From: Bacillota bacterium
GTDB lineage: Bacteria; Bacteroidota; Bacteroidia; Bacteroidales; Bacteroidaceae
Reading direction: 5' to 3'
Assembly: GCA_023664625.1 (NCBI GenBank)
Contig: JAMPFD010000004.1
Coordinates: 152,368 to 216,367, forward strand
Length of the DNA: 64,000 bases
Position 1 is the stretch's first letter; every line of letters starts with the position of its first letter. Below, in pieces: positions 53,185-62,082 of this stretch. The notes beneath the pieces are model-generated. The model ran no database searches, was not told the DNA's origin, and worked only from the letters and a program-made list of their open reading frames with translations. The position numbers and the translations under genes were made by a program.

Positions 53185-54633
53185 TCACTTCATTACAACA
53201 GGCTTATACTTAGGCACGAGAGCCTTCATCACTGTCCATCCGATGAGGTAAGCCACGGCACAGATGCTGAAGATAATCATATAGCCGGCAGGTTTACCTT
53301 CAAAGCCCATGAACTGGAATGCCGCGCCCTGCTCCTCCGCATATACGAAGAGGTGACCTGATGCCCAGTTGATAAGCATTGAGCCTACACCGCCCGCCAT
53401 GGAGCCGATGCCGGTGATAGTGGCGATGGCCGACTTCGGGAACATATCGCCTACAGTAGAGAAGATATTTGCAGACCAAGCCTGATGTCCCGCACCCACG
53501 AAACCGATGATTATTGCCGGCCACCATGCGCTGTACTGTCCCATAGGCTGTGCAAAGAGAGCCAGTACAGGGAAGAAAGCGAAGATAAGCATTGCCAGCA
53601 TACGTCCCTGATAAGGGTTCATGCCCTTCTTCTCAACAAAGAGTTTTGGAAGATAGCCGCCGAACATGGAGAGGACTGTGACAATAGCATAGAGGGTGAA
53701 GATGAGTGATATACCCATTGCCGAGTCTGACTTATAGCCATACTGGTCAGAGAAATATGCAGGTGCCCAGAAGAGGAAGAACCACCACACGCCGTCAGTC
53801 ATGAACTTGCCGAAAGCGAAAGACCATGTCTGCTTGTGGCTGAAAGCCTCAACATAACCCATCTGCTTTTCCTCCGCATCGGCGGCAGGAGCAGCAGCGT
53901 CAGCCTCATCCTGATTTACATACAGAAGTTCGGCTTCATTGACAAACTTTGACTTTGCCGGCTTGTCATAGACAAACAGCCAGATGCCGGCCCAGATGAA
54001 GCCGATGCCACCGATGATGATGAATGCCATTTCCCAGCCCATTGCCTTTGCAAGCAAAGGAATAGTGGCAGGAGCGGCAAGAGCACCTACAGAGGCACCA
54101 GAGTTGAAGATTGATGTGGCGAAAGCGCGGTCCTTCTTAGGGAAATACTCTGCCGTAACCTTGATGGCTGCCGGGAAGTTTCCTGCCTCGCCGAGAGCAA
54201 GCACACAACGGCATGCCAGGAAGGCATACATGCTGACGGTTGCGATGGTTACTGCAAGGTCGCCGGTAGCCTGAATAAGGTCGGCTTTGCTCTGCAGACC
54301 ATGACCGAGCCACCCTTCTGTGAAGACACCACAGCCGGCATGGAGCACAGCGCCAAGAGACCAGATTGTGATAGCCCAGAAGTAGCCTTTCTTTGTACCC
54401 ATCCAGTCAACAAACTTTCCGGCAAAGAGATTAGCTATTGCATAGAAGATAGAGAATACGGCTGTAATATTGCCATAAATCTCGTCATTCCAGTGAAACT
54501 CAGGAGAAATAAAGTCTTTCCAAGTAAGAGAAAGTACCTGACGGTCCATGTAGTTGACCGTTGTTGCGAAGAAGAGCATCGCACACATAACCCAACGCCA
54601 GTTGGTCATCTTTGAAGTTTGAATTTGACTCAT
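53185..54633 (-). CDS. MFS anion:cation symporter, hexuronate transporter-like
   Basis: A 482-residue twelve-helix transporter of the ACS family (ExuT/GudP/DgoT group). Diagnostic features are the N-terminal WRWVMCAMLFFATTVNYMDRQVLS, the motif FAGKFVDWMGTKKGYFWAI and the conserved ALGEAGNFPAAIKVTAEYFPKKDRAFATSIFNSGASVGA segment. The loop at about 235-260 is Ala/Glu/Asp-rich, as in many Bacteroidetes members. ExuT relatives import galacturonate or glucuronate with protons, so it could take up pectin breakdown products freed after de-esterification. Substrate assignment is inference. Confidence 0.88.
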   Translation of the reverse strand: MSQIQTSKMTNWRWVMCAMLFFATTVNYMDRQVLSLTWKDFISPEFHWNDEIYGNITAVFSIFYAIANLFAGKFVDWMGTKKGYFWAITIWSLGAVLHAGCGVFTEGWLGHGLQSKADLIQATGDLAVTIATVSMYAFLACRCVLALGEAGNFPAAIKVTAEYFPKKDRAFATSIFNSGASVGALAAPATIPLLAKAMGWEMAFIIIGGIGFIWAGIWLFVYDKPAKSKFVNEAELLYVNQDEADAAAPAADAEEKQMGYVEAFSHKQTWSFAFGKFMTDGVWWFFLFWAPAYFSDQYGYKSDSAMGISLIFTLYAIVTVLSMFGGYLPKLFVEKKGMNPYQGRMLAMLIFAFFPVLALFAQPMGQYSAWWPAIIIGFVGAGHQAWSANIFSTVGDMFPKSAIATITGIGSMAGGVGSMLINWASGHLFVYAEEQGAAFQFMGFEGKPAGYMIIFSICAVAYLIGWTVMKALVPKYKPVVMK

Positions 54634-54708
54634 TTTTGATTATTTAGTTATTTTGATTATGCTGTGGTTTCTCAGTTGTTTAGATTGCTTTTGCGTACAC
54701 ATTTTATG

Positions 54709-54716
54709 CAAAATTA
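54709..54716 (-). promoter_or_regulatory. -7 element of the MFS transporter gene
   Basis: TAATTTTG on the minus strand, 76 bases upstream of the start. No clear TTTG partner. Confidence 0.45.
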
Positions 54717-54850
54717 ATGATTTAAATTAATAATAACGAACTCTACGCATCTTTCCACTATTTGTTTATGCTTTTTTAACCAAAAGCAAATAGTAGTATT
54801 GTTGTACAAAGTGTTTTTATCAATGCGTGTTTCATATATCAGTCAACAGA

Positions 54851-54916
54851 AATCTTCTCTGTTGCTTCTATGGATTCCGGCTTTCCCTGAACCAATCCAA
54901 AACAACAGAGAAGATT
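54851..54916 (-). terminator. Nested hairpins after murF-alr
   Basis: AATCTTCTCTGTTG (54851-54864) and its perfect complement (54903-54916) form a 14-bp stem. The loop holds a second stem, TGGATT/AATCCA (54871-54876 and 54893-54898). It begins 14 bases past the murF-alr stop. Confidence 0.6.
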
Positions 54917-54930
54917 AAAAGTGCAGTAAG

Positions 54931-57420
54931 CTATTCCTCAAAATAGACACGCTTGACCCTGTTGCTTACTCCTGTAAGAACTTCGTAAGGTATTGTGCCT
55001 ATTACATCGGAAAGCACCGTAACGGGGAGATTATCTCCGAATATCTCAACACTGTCTCCCTCCTGACAGTCAATATCCGTGACATCTATCATTGCTACAT
55101 CCATGCAGATATTTCCCACATAGTCGGCTTTCTTGCCATTGACAAGACAATAGCAGTGTCTGTTGCCAAGCTGACGGTCAAGTCCGTCAGCATAACCTAT
55201 AGGTATTGCCGCAATGACACTGTCACGGTCAAGCACCGTCCTACGGCTGTATCCTACGGAATGTCCGGCAGGAACATGGCGCATCTGCAGGATTGTCGTC
55301 TTCAATGTCGACACTGTTGACAGCATTGAGTTGTCCCGCGGGTTGATGCCATACAGTCCCAGACCGAGTCGGCACATATCCATGTGTCGCTCAGGAAAAT
55401 GCTCTATTCCTGCGGAATTGCAGATGTGACGCAATATCTTGTGGCTGAATGCCGCCTGCAGTTTTCTGCTTCCAGCATCATACAGAGCGAACTGTTCAGC
55501 CGAGAAGTCATCAAACCCGTCACAGTCAGAACCTACAAAATGTGAGAAAACAGAACGCGGAATGACAGCCTTCTGATGCAACAGGCGTTCTATCAGCTCA
55601 TCAATATCCTGCTCGGGGTGGAATCCGAGACGACACATACCGGTATCCAGTTTTATATGCACCGGCCAGTTTGTTATGCCCTCACGCTGCGCGGCATGGA
55701 TAAGGGCATCAAGCATTCTGAAAGAGTATACTTCCGGCTCCAGATTATAGTCGAACATTGTCTTGAACGCAGACATCTCAGGATTCATAATCATGATGTT
55801 ACAGGTTATGCCTGCATTCCTCAGCGTCACGCCCTCATCTGCAACGGCAACGGCGAGATAGTCAACACGGTGGTCCTGCAATGTCTTTGCCACCTCAACG
55901 GCACCTGCACCGTATGCGTCAGCCTTTACCATGCAGACGAGCTTTGTTTCAGGCTGCATGAACGAACGATAGCGGTTGTAGTTCTCTACAACTGCATTGA
56001 GATTCACTTCCAATACCGTCTCATGGACTTTCTGTTCAAGTCTGTCGGTTATACGGTCAAACTCAAAGATGCGTGCTCCCTTTATAAGAATCACTTCATC
56101 ATGCAGATTACAGAATGTCTCAGACTTCAGAAACTCATCAGTGGTATTGAAGAAAGCACGAAGAATGTCATTGCTGTCTCCGCAAAGCACGGGGGCGAAA
56201 CTGTCCTTCAAGACCTTGCCTATTCCAATAAATTTATTAATTCCTCGGCTTTTTATGAGAGACAGCAGTTCTTTGGAAAGTTCTTCATCCGACAGCCCTG
56301 TCTGATAAATATCTGACAGGATAAGCGTACGGCTACGTCCTTTGCTGTCAGGGCGGCGTGACATGAAGTCAAGGGCAATATCAAGTGACTTGATGTCATT
56401 ATTATACGAATCATTTATAAGAATGCATCCACGTTGTCCCTGCTTGACTTCAAGACGCATGGCTATAGCCTCCAACTGCGGCATACGCTCCGCCAGAACC
56501 TTGCATGACATTCCGAGATAAAGACATACGGCAGCACAGATTATGGAATTTTCTATTGCCCCCTCATTAATATTCTTTATACAGTATTCACCTGAGGAAC
56601 CATCATATACATATGAGATTTTTGTTTCATGCCTTGCATCATCAGTTTCTACATTATTGATATATAACGGGGCATCCTGATTATTCACAGACCATCCTAA
56701 ACGAAGTCCCCTGAAATCACTCTTGCGCATACAATGAGAGACAATCTCGTCATCGGCGTTGTATATCACGACATGCGAATCCTTGATGAGCAGGAGTTTC
56801 TCCTCACATTTCTCGGTCAAGGAACGGAAATTCTCCTGATGAGCCTGCCCGATATTTGTCAGTACGGCTATCGTCGGCTGTATTATCTCCTGCAGAGCCT
56901 GCATTTCACCGGCCTGACTTATACCAGCCTCAAAAATACCCAATTCCGTCTGAGAATTTATCATCCATACAGACTGCGGCACACCTATCTGCGAGTTATA
57001 TGAACGTGGAGAGCGTGTAATACGCTTATCTTTGAAAAGCAACTGATAAAGCCACTCCTTTACAGTTGTCTTTCCGTTGGAGCCGGTAATGCCGATGACA
57101 GGAATGTCATATTCTTCCCTATGCCGCTCTGCAAGTCTCTGCAAAGCTTCAACGGTGTCAGGCACAACAAGATAGTTCGTATCTCCACAGTCAACAGGGA
57201 CATCATAATCCCTGTTGACGACAAAATTGCGCACTCCCCTATTATATAAATCCTGTATATATTTATGTCCGTCACTCCGCTGAGTCCTTATTGCGAAGAA
57301 CAAAGTCTCCTCCGGGAATGACAGTGAACGGGAATCGGTAAGTACAAAGCCAATGCTTGTCTCTGCCGTCCCGTGCCTATGCGCCCCTATCAGGGTCGCA
57401 ATCTGAGAAATTGCATACAT
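54931..57420 (-). CDS. Bifunctional MurF ligase/alanine racemase
   Basis: An 829-residue fusion for peptidoglycan synthesis. The N-terminal part (1 to about 460) is UDP-MurNAc-tripeptide--D-Ala-D-Ala ligase, with the P-loop TGSNGKTT (112-119) and NDSYNND. The C-terminal part (about 470-829) is a PLP-dependent alanine racemase, with the cofactor lysine K499 in CMVKADAYGAG. The racemase supplies D-alanine for the dipeptide the ligase adds. This fusion is known in Bacteroidetes. The start overlaps the fkp stop by one base (TAATG), so the two genes are translationally coupled. Confidence 0.96.
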   Translation of the reverse strand: MYAISQIATLIGAHRHGTAETSIGFVLTDSRSLSFPEETLFFAIRTQRSDGHKYIQDLYNRGVRNFVVNRDYDVPVDCGDTNYLVVPDTVEALQRLAERHREEYDIPVIGITGSNGKTTVKEWLYQLLFKDKRITRSPRSYNSQIGVPQSVWMINSQTELGIFEAGISQAGEMQALQEIIQPTIAVLTNIGQAHQENFRSLTEKCEEKLLLIKDSHVVIYNADDEIVSHCMRKSDFRGLRLGWSVNNQDAPLYINNVETDDARHETKISYVYDGSSGEYCIKNINEGAIENSIICAAVCLYLGMSCKVLAERMPQLEAIAMRLEVKQGQRGCILINDSYNNDIKSLDIALDFMSRRPDSKGRSRTLILSDIYQTGLSDEELSKELLSLIKSRGINKFIGIGKVLKDSFAPVLCGDSNDILRAFFNTTDEFLKSETFCNLHDEVILIKGARIFEFDRITDRLEQKVHETVLEVNLNAVVENYNRYRSFMQPETKLVCMVKADAYGAGAVEVAKTLQDHRVDYLAVAVADEGVTLRNAGITCNIMIMNPEMSAFKTMFDYNLEPEVYSFRMLDALIHAAQREGITNWPVHIKLDTGMCRLGFHPEQDIDELIERLLHQKAVIPRSVFSHFVGSDCDGFDDFSAEQFALYDAGSRKLQAAFSHKILRHICNSAGIEHFPERHMDMCRLGLGLYGINPRDNSMLSTVSTLKTTILQMRHVPAGHSVGYSRRTVLDRDSVIAAIPIGYADGLDRQLGNRHCYCLVNGKKADYVGNICMDVAMIDVTDIDCQEGDSVEIFGDNLPVTVLSDVIGTIPYEVLTGVSNRVKRVYFEE

Positions 57421-60179
57421 TACGATCTACTTACTTGAAGTCCTGTCTCGCTAATCGTCATGTCGACGAAACGCGCATTCTTATTCTGTGGATTCTGCTG
57501 CAGGCGCTGTTTGATAATCGCAGCGGCCTCCGGATCTTTTGCCACCATATAAAGATAACCGCCACCTCCGGCTCCAGGCAGCTTATATCCGAGACAAAGG
57601 TCATCCACCATATCCGTCAGCACACGGACTCCGTCAGGATTCGTACCGGCATCTATCATCTGGTTCTGCTGCCAGGTCTTGGCAACAAGTTCTCCCATAA
57701 GACTGAAATTACCAGCCTGGATAGCCTCATACATATCATTGGCATGCTGCTTCATATCACGCAGCAGGCGCAACTCTTCGCCATGGTTGAGGAACATTCT
57801 TCTGACAATCTCCGCAAGCAAGGTCTTTGCAGTACGCGTAATACCTGTATAATAGAGCAAATGGCATGCCTTATACTCCGGTTGCGTAAAGATTGTCGTA
57901 GGCATCCATCTCACCTGCGGATTCTGCTCAAACCCACGTTCTGTAGTAAGAAGCTTGGCCCCATGAAGTATACCGCCGAACTGATCCTGCCATCCACCGC
58001 CGGTAGTAAGCAACTGCTCCAAGACAAGTGTTCTCCTGCCTATCTCATTCTTATCCCACTTCAATCCGCAGAAATCATTCAACGCTCCAAGGACTGTAGA
58101 CGCAAGTACACTGCTGGTTCCCAAACCGCTACCGGCAGGAATGGCAGAGAGCAATGTAACTTCTATGCCGCATCCGAAAGCCTCAAGCTGCTGTTCCAAA
58201 GAACCATAAGCCTCTACTGAGAATCCCGGCTGGAAACCACACAGAACCAATGCTGCCTTAGGAATGGAGAAAGGACTGCCGACATGATGGAAATCCTTCA
58301 GTTCATCGTACGAAGTGATTGTCTCTGAGGCACCGAGGTCAATGCTCCTCATCACGATATGCCTTTCCTTGCAAGGCCGGACATACGCCTGAATAGGCTG
58401 CTGTCCATTAAGGTCAATGGCAATATTCACCACCGCTCCGCCTTCCATAAGGCAATAAGGCGGAGTATCAGTCCATCCGCCGGCGAGGTCAATGCGCACA
58501 GGAGAGCGTCCCCACACAATCTGGTCGCCATAGACAGACATCTTCGGAGACTGCTTCTCGACAAGCATCGGCTCCGTCAATCCTTGTTGCAGAAGCCTGA
58601 AAGCCTTTGCATCCCATTCTTCCGCTTTATGCATAAGTTCATCAGCACAAGAGACAGCACCATCAGCCTTCAGTCTCTCAACCTCAGAACGGAACATTGC
58701 ATCATGAATACGCGTCAACAGCGGATTTCCCTCCTCGATTTCCTTCGGCAAAGGTATGTTGCACTCAGAGAATTCCCGTGCCGCATCAAACAGATTTGTC
58801 TGATAAAACACGGAATGCGCATGGTTCTTTGCTATTGCGCTCCAGTTCTTTGCACGCAGATTCTTCCTCTGTTCGGCAAGGCGACGCAGGTTAGCCGTTG
58901 CAGAGATACCCTCCGCACTGACTTTCCTTGCCGAATCAAAGAGCTGCTTACCTTCGTCGGACATGCCAAGCATGAAGCGCAGCACCCTGCCCATGTCGTC
59001 AACATTTCCGACAACAGGGAACAGAGGCTCCTGCTGCATCTTTCCGGCGAACTTATCCCTGTAGCCATAAGGGCGTACGGCCCATTCCGTCTCACCCATA
59101 GGCACGACATCCACGCACTGCTCCGGTTTAAGAGATATTTCCCAGTCGTTTTCAGGAACACCCGTAATGACATTACAATTGGTCAGAGTCCACTTGTCTC
59201 CGACAAAAGAGTTCTCTATCCATACATTCGTGTTCTCCTCATGCAACTTAACCCTTATATCGGCATTCTGCACGAACATTGACGGATGGGGCTTCCTGTC
59301 GCGGTGCATTATCTCACGCTGGTCAACGACAATATTCTGCACAGCCAATGTCGATGACAACAGTTCCGGAGTCGTACCATAGTGGTAGAACTCTCCTCCC
59401 GGCAGAGGAAGGATTGCCACTGTCAGTCTTCCCACCTCATCATCCGGCTCCGACGGATTTGTGCCCAAAGCGCAGCCGAACTCACTGTAAAGGTCATACT
59501 CCCTTATGTCAAACTCACCCTCTGCGGCATTTTCCATGCGGCTCTTTGCCTTCAGCACTTCCACTGCCCTGTCCGAAAGTATCCAGATACCTATGTCGAC
59601 AAGAGAATAATGGTCTTTCTGCACGTCATGGAGAGTCTGCAGGGATGGCTTCTGAAGCATATATTTCAACACGTTCGGTGCATTCCTGTCTGAGACGAAC
59701 ACGCCATGATCTTTTGCAATATCATCATTAAGCCATAGTCCGTAGCATACCACATCCGCCTCCGGTATGTCCTGAAGCGGTTTTGTCGCACGGATGAACA
59801 CATCTCCGCTGACAATCATCGTCTTCAGTGACGCCGGAGCCTTTGCCATTATGCTCTCGTACAGCGGCACCTGAAGCGACAGCAAATCCTGGGAGAGTTT
59901 CTGTCCCCTCTCCCAACGGAACACAGGAATCGGAGTGAGAATTTTTCCTGAGGGTGCATAAGACGGCAGCCGGCGGCTCTGTCCGCCGGCATGCAGTATG
60001 ATTTTCTTCTCATTGCGGAAAGATTCAGGACAAGTGTCCAGAACCCATGTCGTTCCGCCTCCTGAACCAAGTTTCCGGTCAACAGGGTCGTTCGTACAGA
60101 ACCATTCATCTTTGGACAGCCCTGTAATATCATGGAAACATCCCACCAAATTCGGTGGCAGAGAAAGCATTTTCTTCAT
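57420..60179 (-). CDS. fkp: Bifunctional L-fucokinase/fucose-1-phosphate guanylyltransferase
   Basis: A 919-residue enzyme that converts L-fucose to GDP-L-fucose in two steps, for fucosylated glycans and capsule. The N-terminal half is the guanylyltransferase (GGQSRRLPSYAPSGKILTP near 62-80). The C-terminal half is a GHMP kinase (WGRSPVRIDLAGGWTDTPPY, AGSGLGTSSVLAS near 680, PGAGGGGYL). The Bacteroides fragilis enzyme is about 949 residues. It is transcribed away from the fucose permease gene 400 bases to the right, completing uptake and activation. Promoter at 60382-60412. Confidence 0.96.
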   Translation of the reverse strand: MKKMLSLPPNLVGCFHDITGLSKDEWFCTNDPVDRKLGSGGGTTWVLDTCPESFRNEKKIILHAGGQSRRLPSYAPSGKILTPIPVFRWERGQKLSQDLLSLQVPLYESIMAKAPASLKTMIVSGDVFIRATKPLQDIPEADVVCYGLWLNDDIAKDHGVFVSDRNAPNVLKYMLQKPSLQTLHDVQKDHYSLVDIGIWILSDRAVEVLKAKSRMENAAEGEFDIREYDLYSEFGCALGTNPSEPDDEVGRLTVAILPLPGGEFYHYGTTPELLSSTLAVQNIVVDQREIMHRDRKPHPSMFVQNADIRVKLHEENTNVWIENSFVGDKWTLTNCNVITGVPENDWEISLKPEQCVDVVPMGETEWAVRPYGYRDKFAGKMQQEPLFPVVGNVDDMGRVLRFMLGMSDEGKQLFDSARKVSAEGISATANLRRLAEQRKNLRAKNWSAIAKNHAHSVFYQTNLFDAAREFSECNIPLPKEIEEGNPLLTRIHDAMFRSEVERLKADGAVSCADELMHKAEEWDAKAFRLLQQGLTEPMLVEKQSPKMSVYGDQIVWGRSPVRIDLAGGWTDTPPYCLMEGGAVVNIAIDLNGQQPIQAYVRPCKERHIVMRSIDLGASETITSYDELKDFHHVGSPFSIPKAALVLCGFQPGFSVEAYGSLEQQLEAFGCGIEVTLLSAIPAGSGLGTSSVLASTVLGALNDFCGLKWDKNEIGRRTLVLEQLLTTGGGWQDQFGGILHGAKLLTTERGFEQNPQVRWMPTTIFTQPEYKACHLLYYTGITRTAKTLLAEIVRRMFLNHGEELRLLRDMKQHANDMYEAIQAGNFSLMGELVAKTWQQNQMIDAGTNPDGVRVLTDMVDDLCLGYKLPGAGGGGYLYMVAKDPEAAAIIKQRLQQNPQNKNARFVDMTISETGLQVSRS

Positions 60180-60381
60180 GAACCTTAATATTAATTAATT
60201 CAAGTTTTGCAATTCACCCGACCGTAGAGGCTGATGCCTCAGGCTACGAGGTCTTAACATGACACAGACATCAATGTCAAAATAATTTTCACAATATTTC
60301 TCCCATACCGGAATTTTCCCTTTATGACATCATAATCTGCAGACTGAAATGTGCGAAAGCCGAGCAGTTGATATTTTCTCG

Positions 60382-60412
60382 CAAAATTAATAATAATTCT
60401 TGGAAAAACAAA
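60382..60412 (-). promoter_or_regulatory. fkp-murF-alr promoter, full consensus
   Basis: On the minus strand: TTTG (60409-60412), 19 bases, then TAATTTTG (60382-60389). The leader would be about 200 bases. Confidence 0.65.
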
Positions 60413-60444
60413 GGAAAAGCATAAAACTTTCCTCCTGTCCTCAT

Positions 60445-60472
60445 CATTTTCCGTTTTTCATTTTCCGTTTTT
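60445..60472. repeat. Two tandem copies of a 14-bp repeat in the fkp-fucP promoter region
   Basis: CATTTTCCGTTTTT is repeated exactly twice (60445-60458 and 60459-60472), directly before the fucP -7 element. It could be a regulator site. Confidence 0.55.
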
Positions 60473-60485
60473 CATTATTATTTAT

Positions 60486-60493
60486 TATCTTTG
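60486..60493 (+). promoter_or_regulatory. -7 element of fucP
   Basis: TATCTTTG, 84 bases upstream of the chosen ATG. The upstream spacing region is taken up by the 14-bp tandem repeat. Confidence 0.55.
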
Positions 60494-60576
60494 CATCCAA
60501 ACATAAAAATCAGAACCAGTTAAACTAACTTAAACGGTTACCCCTCCTCGTGCAGGGCATACCATCCAGACAACCT

Positions 60577-61947
60577 ATGGAACAGAAAAAGACAGGACTC
60601 CTCACCTCCAACGGAGTCAGCATGCTTGTGCCGTTCATTCTTGTCACAAGCTGTTTTGCATTATGGGGCTTTGCCAACGACATCACCAACCCGATGGTGA
60701 AGGCCTTCTCCAAAATCTTCAGAATGAGCGTTACGGAAGGCTCTATGGTGCAGGTGGCATTTTATGGCGGATATTTCTGCATGGCATTCCCTGCCGCAAT
60801 GTTTATCCGCAAGTACTCATACAAAGCCGGCATCATGCTCGGGCTCGGCCTCTACGCTCTCGGAGCTCTCCTCTTCTTTCCGGCAAAGATGATGGGAATG
60901 TTCCCTCCGTTCCTCTTCGCATACTTCATTCTAACCTGCGGCCTGTCTTTCCTTGAGACATCATGCAACCCCTACATTCTTACCATGGGGCCCGAGGAGA
61001 ACGCCACACGCCGTCTCAACATGGCACAGGCATTCAATCCCGTAGGCTCTCTGTGCGGAATGTTCGTGGCCATGACGTTCATACAGAACCGTCTCAACCC
61101 GCTGTCCACGGCAGAGCGTGCGAACCTCTCCGACGAGGAATTCTCCGCCCTTCGTGACAGCGACCTCTCCGTACTCATCGGCCCGTATCTTGCCATCGGG
61201 CTTATCATTCTCTGCATGCTGATAGTCTTCGCATGCGTAAAGATGCCGAAGAACGGCGACCAGAGCCACGACATCAATTTCGGCCCGACAATGAGCCGCC
61301 TGTGGCATACCCACCATTACCGCGAAGGAGTTCTGGCACAGTTCTGCTATGTCGGCGCACAAATCATGTGCTGGACATTCATAATCCAATACGGAACCCG
61401 CCTTCTCCTTGCCGAGGGCGATTATACAGCACTTGAGCATACCATCGGCAGCCTCCTCGGCATCGACACTTCCGGTCCGATGACGGAGAAGAATGCGGAA
61501 GTGCTGAGCCAGGGCTACAACATCATTGCCATGGGAAGTCACTGCATAGGCCGCTTCGTAGGAACATATCTCCTTAAATACATCAAGCCGGGCAACCTGC
61601 TCCGCATCCTCGGTACGCTCTCTGCACTGCTCATCATCGGTGCGATAACGAATACAGGCCGCGGCGGTCTCTACTGCCTTGTGGCAACGTCATTCACAAT
61701 GTGCGTGATGTTCCCGACAATCTACGGCATAGCCCTCGACAAGATGGGCGAAGACGCAAAGTTCGGAGCGGCAGGACTCATCATGGCCATCCTCGGCGGC
61801 TCTGTCCTTCCGCCACTGCAGGCTTCCATTATCGACAAGGGGGAAATCTTCGGAATGCCTGCCGTAAACATTTCCTTCATACTCCCGCTTATCTGCTTCT
61901 GCGTAGTGGCAACATACGGATACCGCGTAGTAAAACGTGCAAGATAA
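60577..61947 (+). CDS. fucP: L-fucose:H+ symporter
   Basis: A 456-residue twelve-helix MFS permease. Family markers are the opening segment FILVTSCFALWGFANDITNPMV, the ETSCNPYILTMGPEENATRRLNMAQAFNPVGS loop and a symmetrical C-terminal half. The start was set at ATG 60577 (MEQKKTGLL); a GTG at 60550 would add nine residues. An insert near 190-260 carries the cytosolic loop (KMPKNGDQSHDINFG). Next to fkp it should supply L-fucose for GDP-fucose synthesis; the same family also takes glucose, galactose or sialic acid, so context supports fucose rather than proves it. Confidence 0.9.
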   Translation: MEQKKTGLLTSNGVSMLVPFILVTSCFALWGFANDITNPMVKAFSKIFRMSVTEGSMVQVAFYGGYFCMAFPAAMFIRKYSYKAGIMLGLGLYALGALLFFPAKMMGMFPPFLFAYFILTCGLSFLETSCNPYILTMGPEENATRRLNMAQAFNPVGSLCGMFVAMTFIQNRLNPLSTAERANLSDEEFSALRDSDLSVLIGPYLAIGLIILCMLIVFACVKMPKNGDQSHDINFGPTMSRLWHTHHYREGVLAQFCYVGAQIMCWTFIIQYGTRLLLAEGDYTALEHTIGSLLGIDTSGPMTEKNAEVLSQGYNIIAMGSHCIGRFVGTYLLKYIKPGNLLRILGTLSALLIIGAITNTGRGGLYCLVATSFTMCVMFPTIYGIALDKMGEDAKFGAAGLIMAILGGSVLPPLQASIIDKGEIFGMPAVNISFILPLICFCVVATYGYRVVKRAR

Positions 61948-61965
61948 ACAGAAGCAAACAGTCTG

Positions 61966-62019
61966 CTCCCCGGCTTCCGCACCCAGGAAACCGGGGAGTA
62001 AACATATCCCGCTCCCCGG
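61966..62019 (+). promoter_or_regulatory. Three-segment alternative hairpin region between fucP and the ThiD-AraC gene
   Basis: CTCCCCGG occurs at 61966-61973 and again at 62012-62019, with one complementary CCGGGGAG at 61991-61998 between them. The middle segment can pair with either copy, not both. Neither stem has a T tract. It may be a terminator of fucP or an attenuator-like switch. Confidence 0.45.
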
Positions 62020-62082
62020 TCATCTTGACAGTTGATTACATATTGCCACATAACGGCATAACCATAAAACCACAAACAAGCC

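Noticed and set aside
58359-59282. 307-codon plus-strand frame
   Set aside because: Opposite fkp; Arg- and Leu-rich shadow with no domain.
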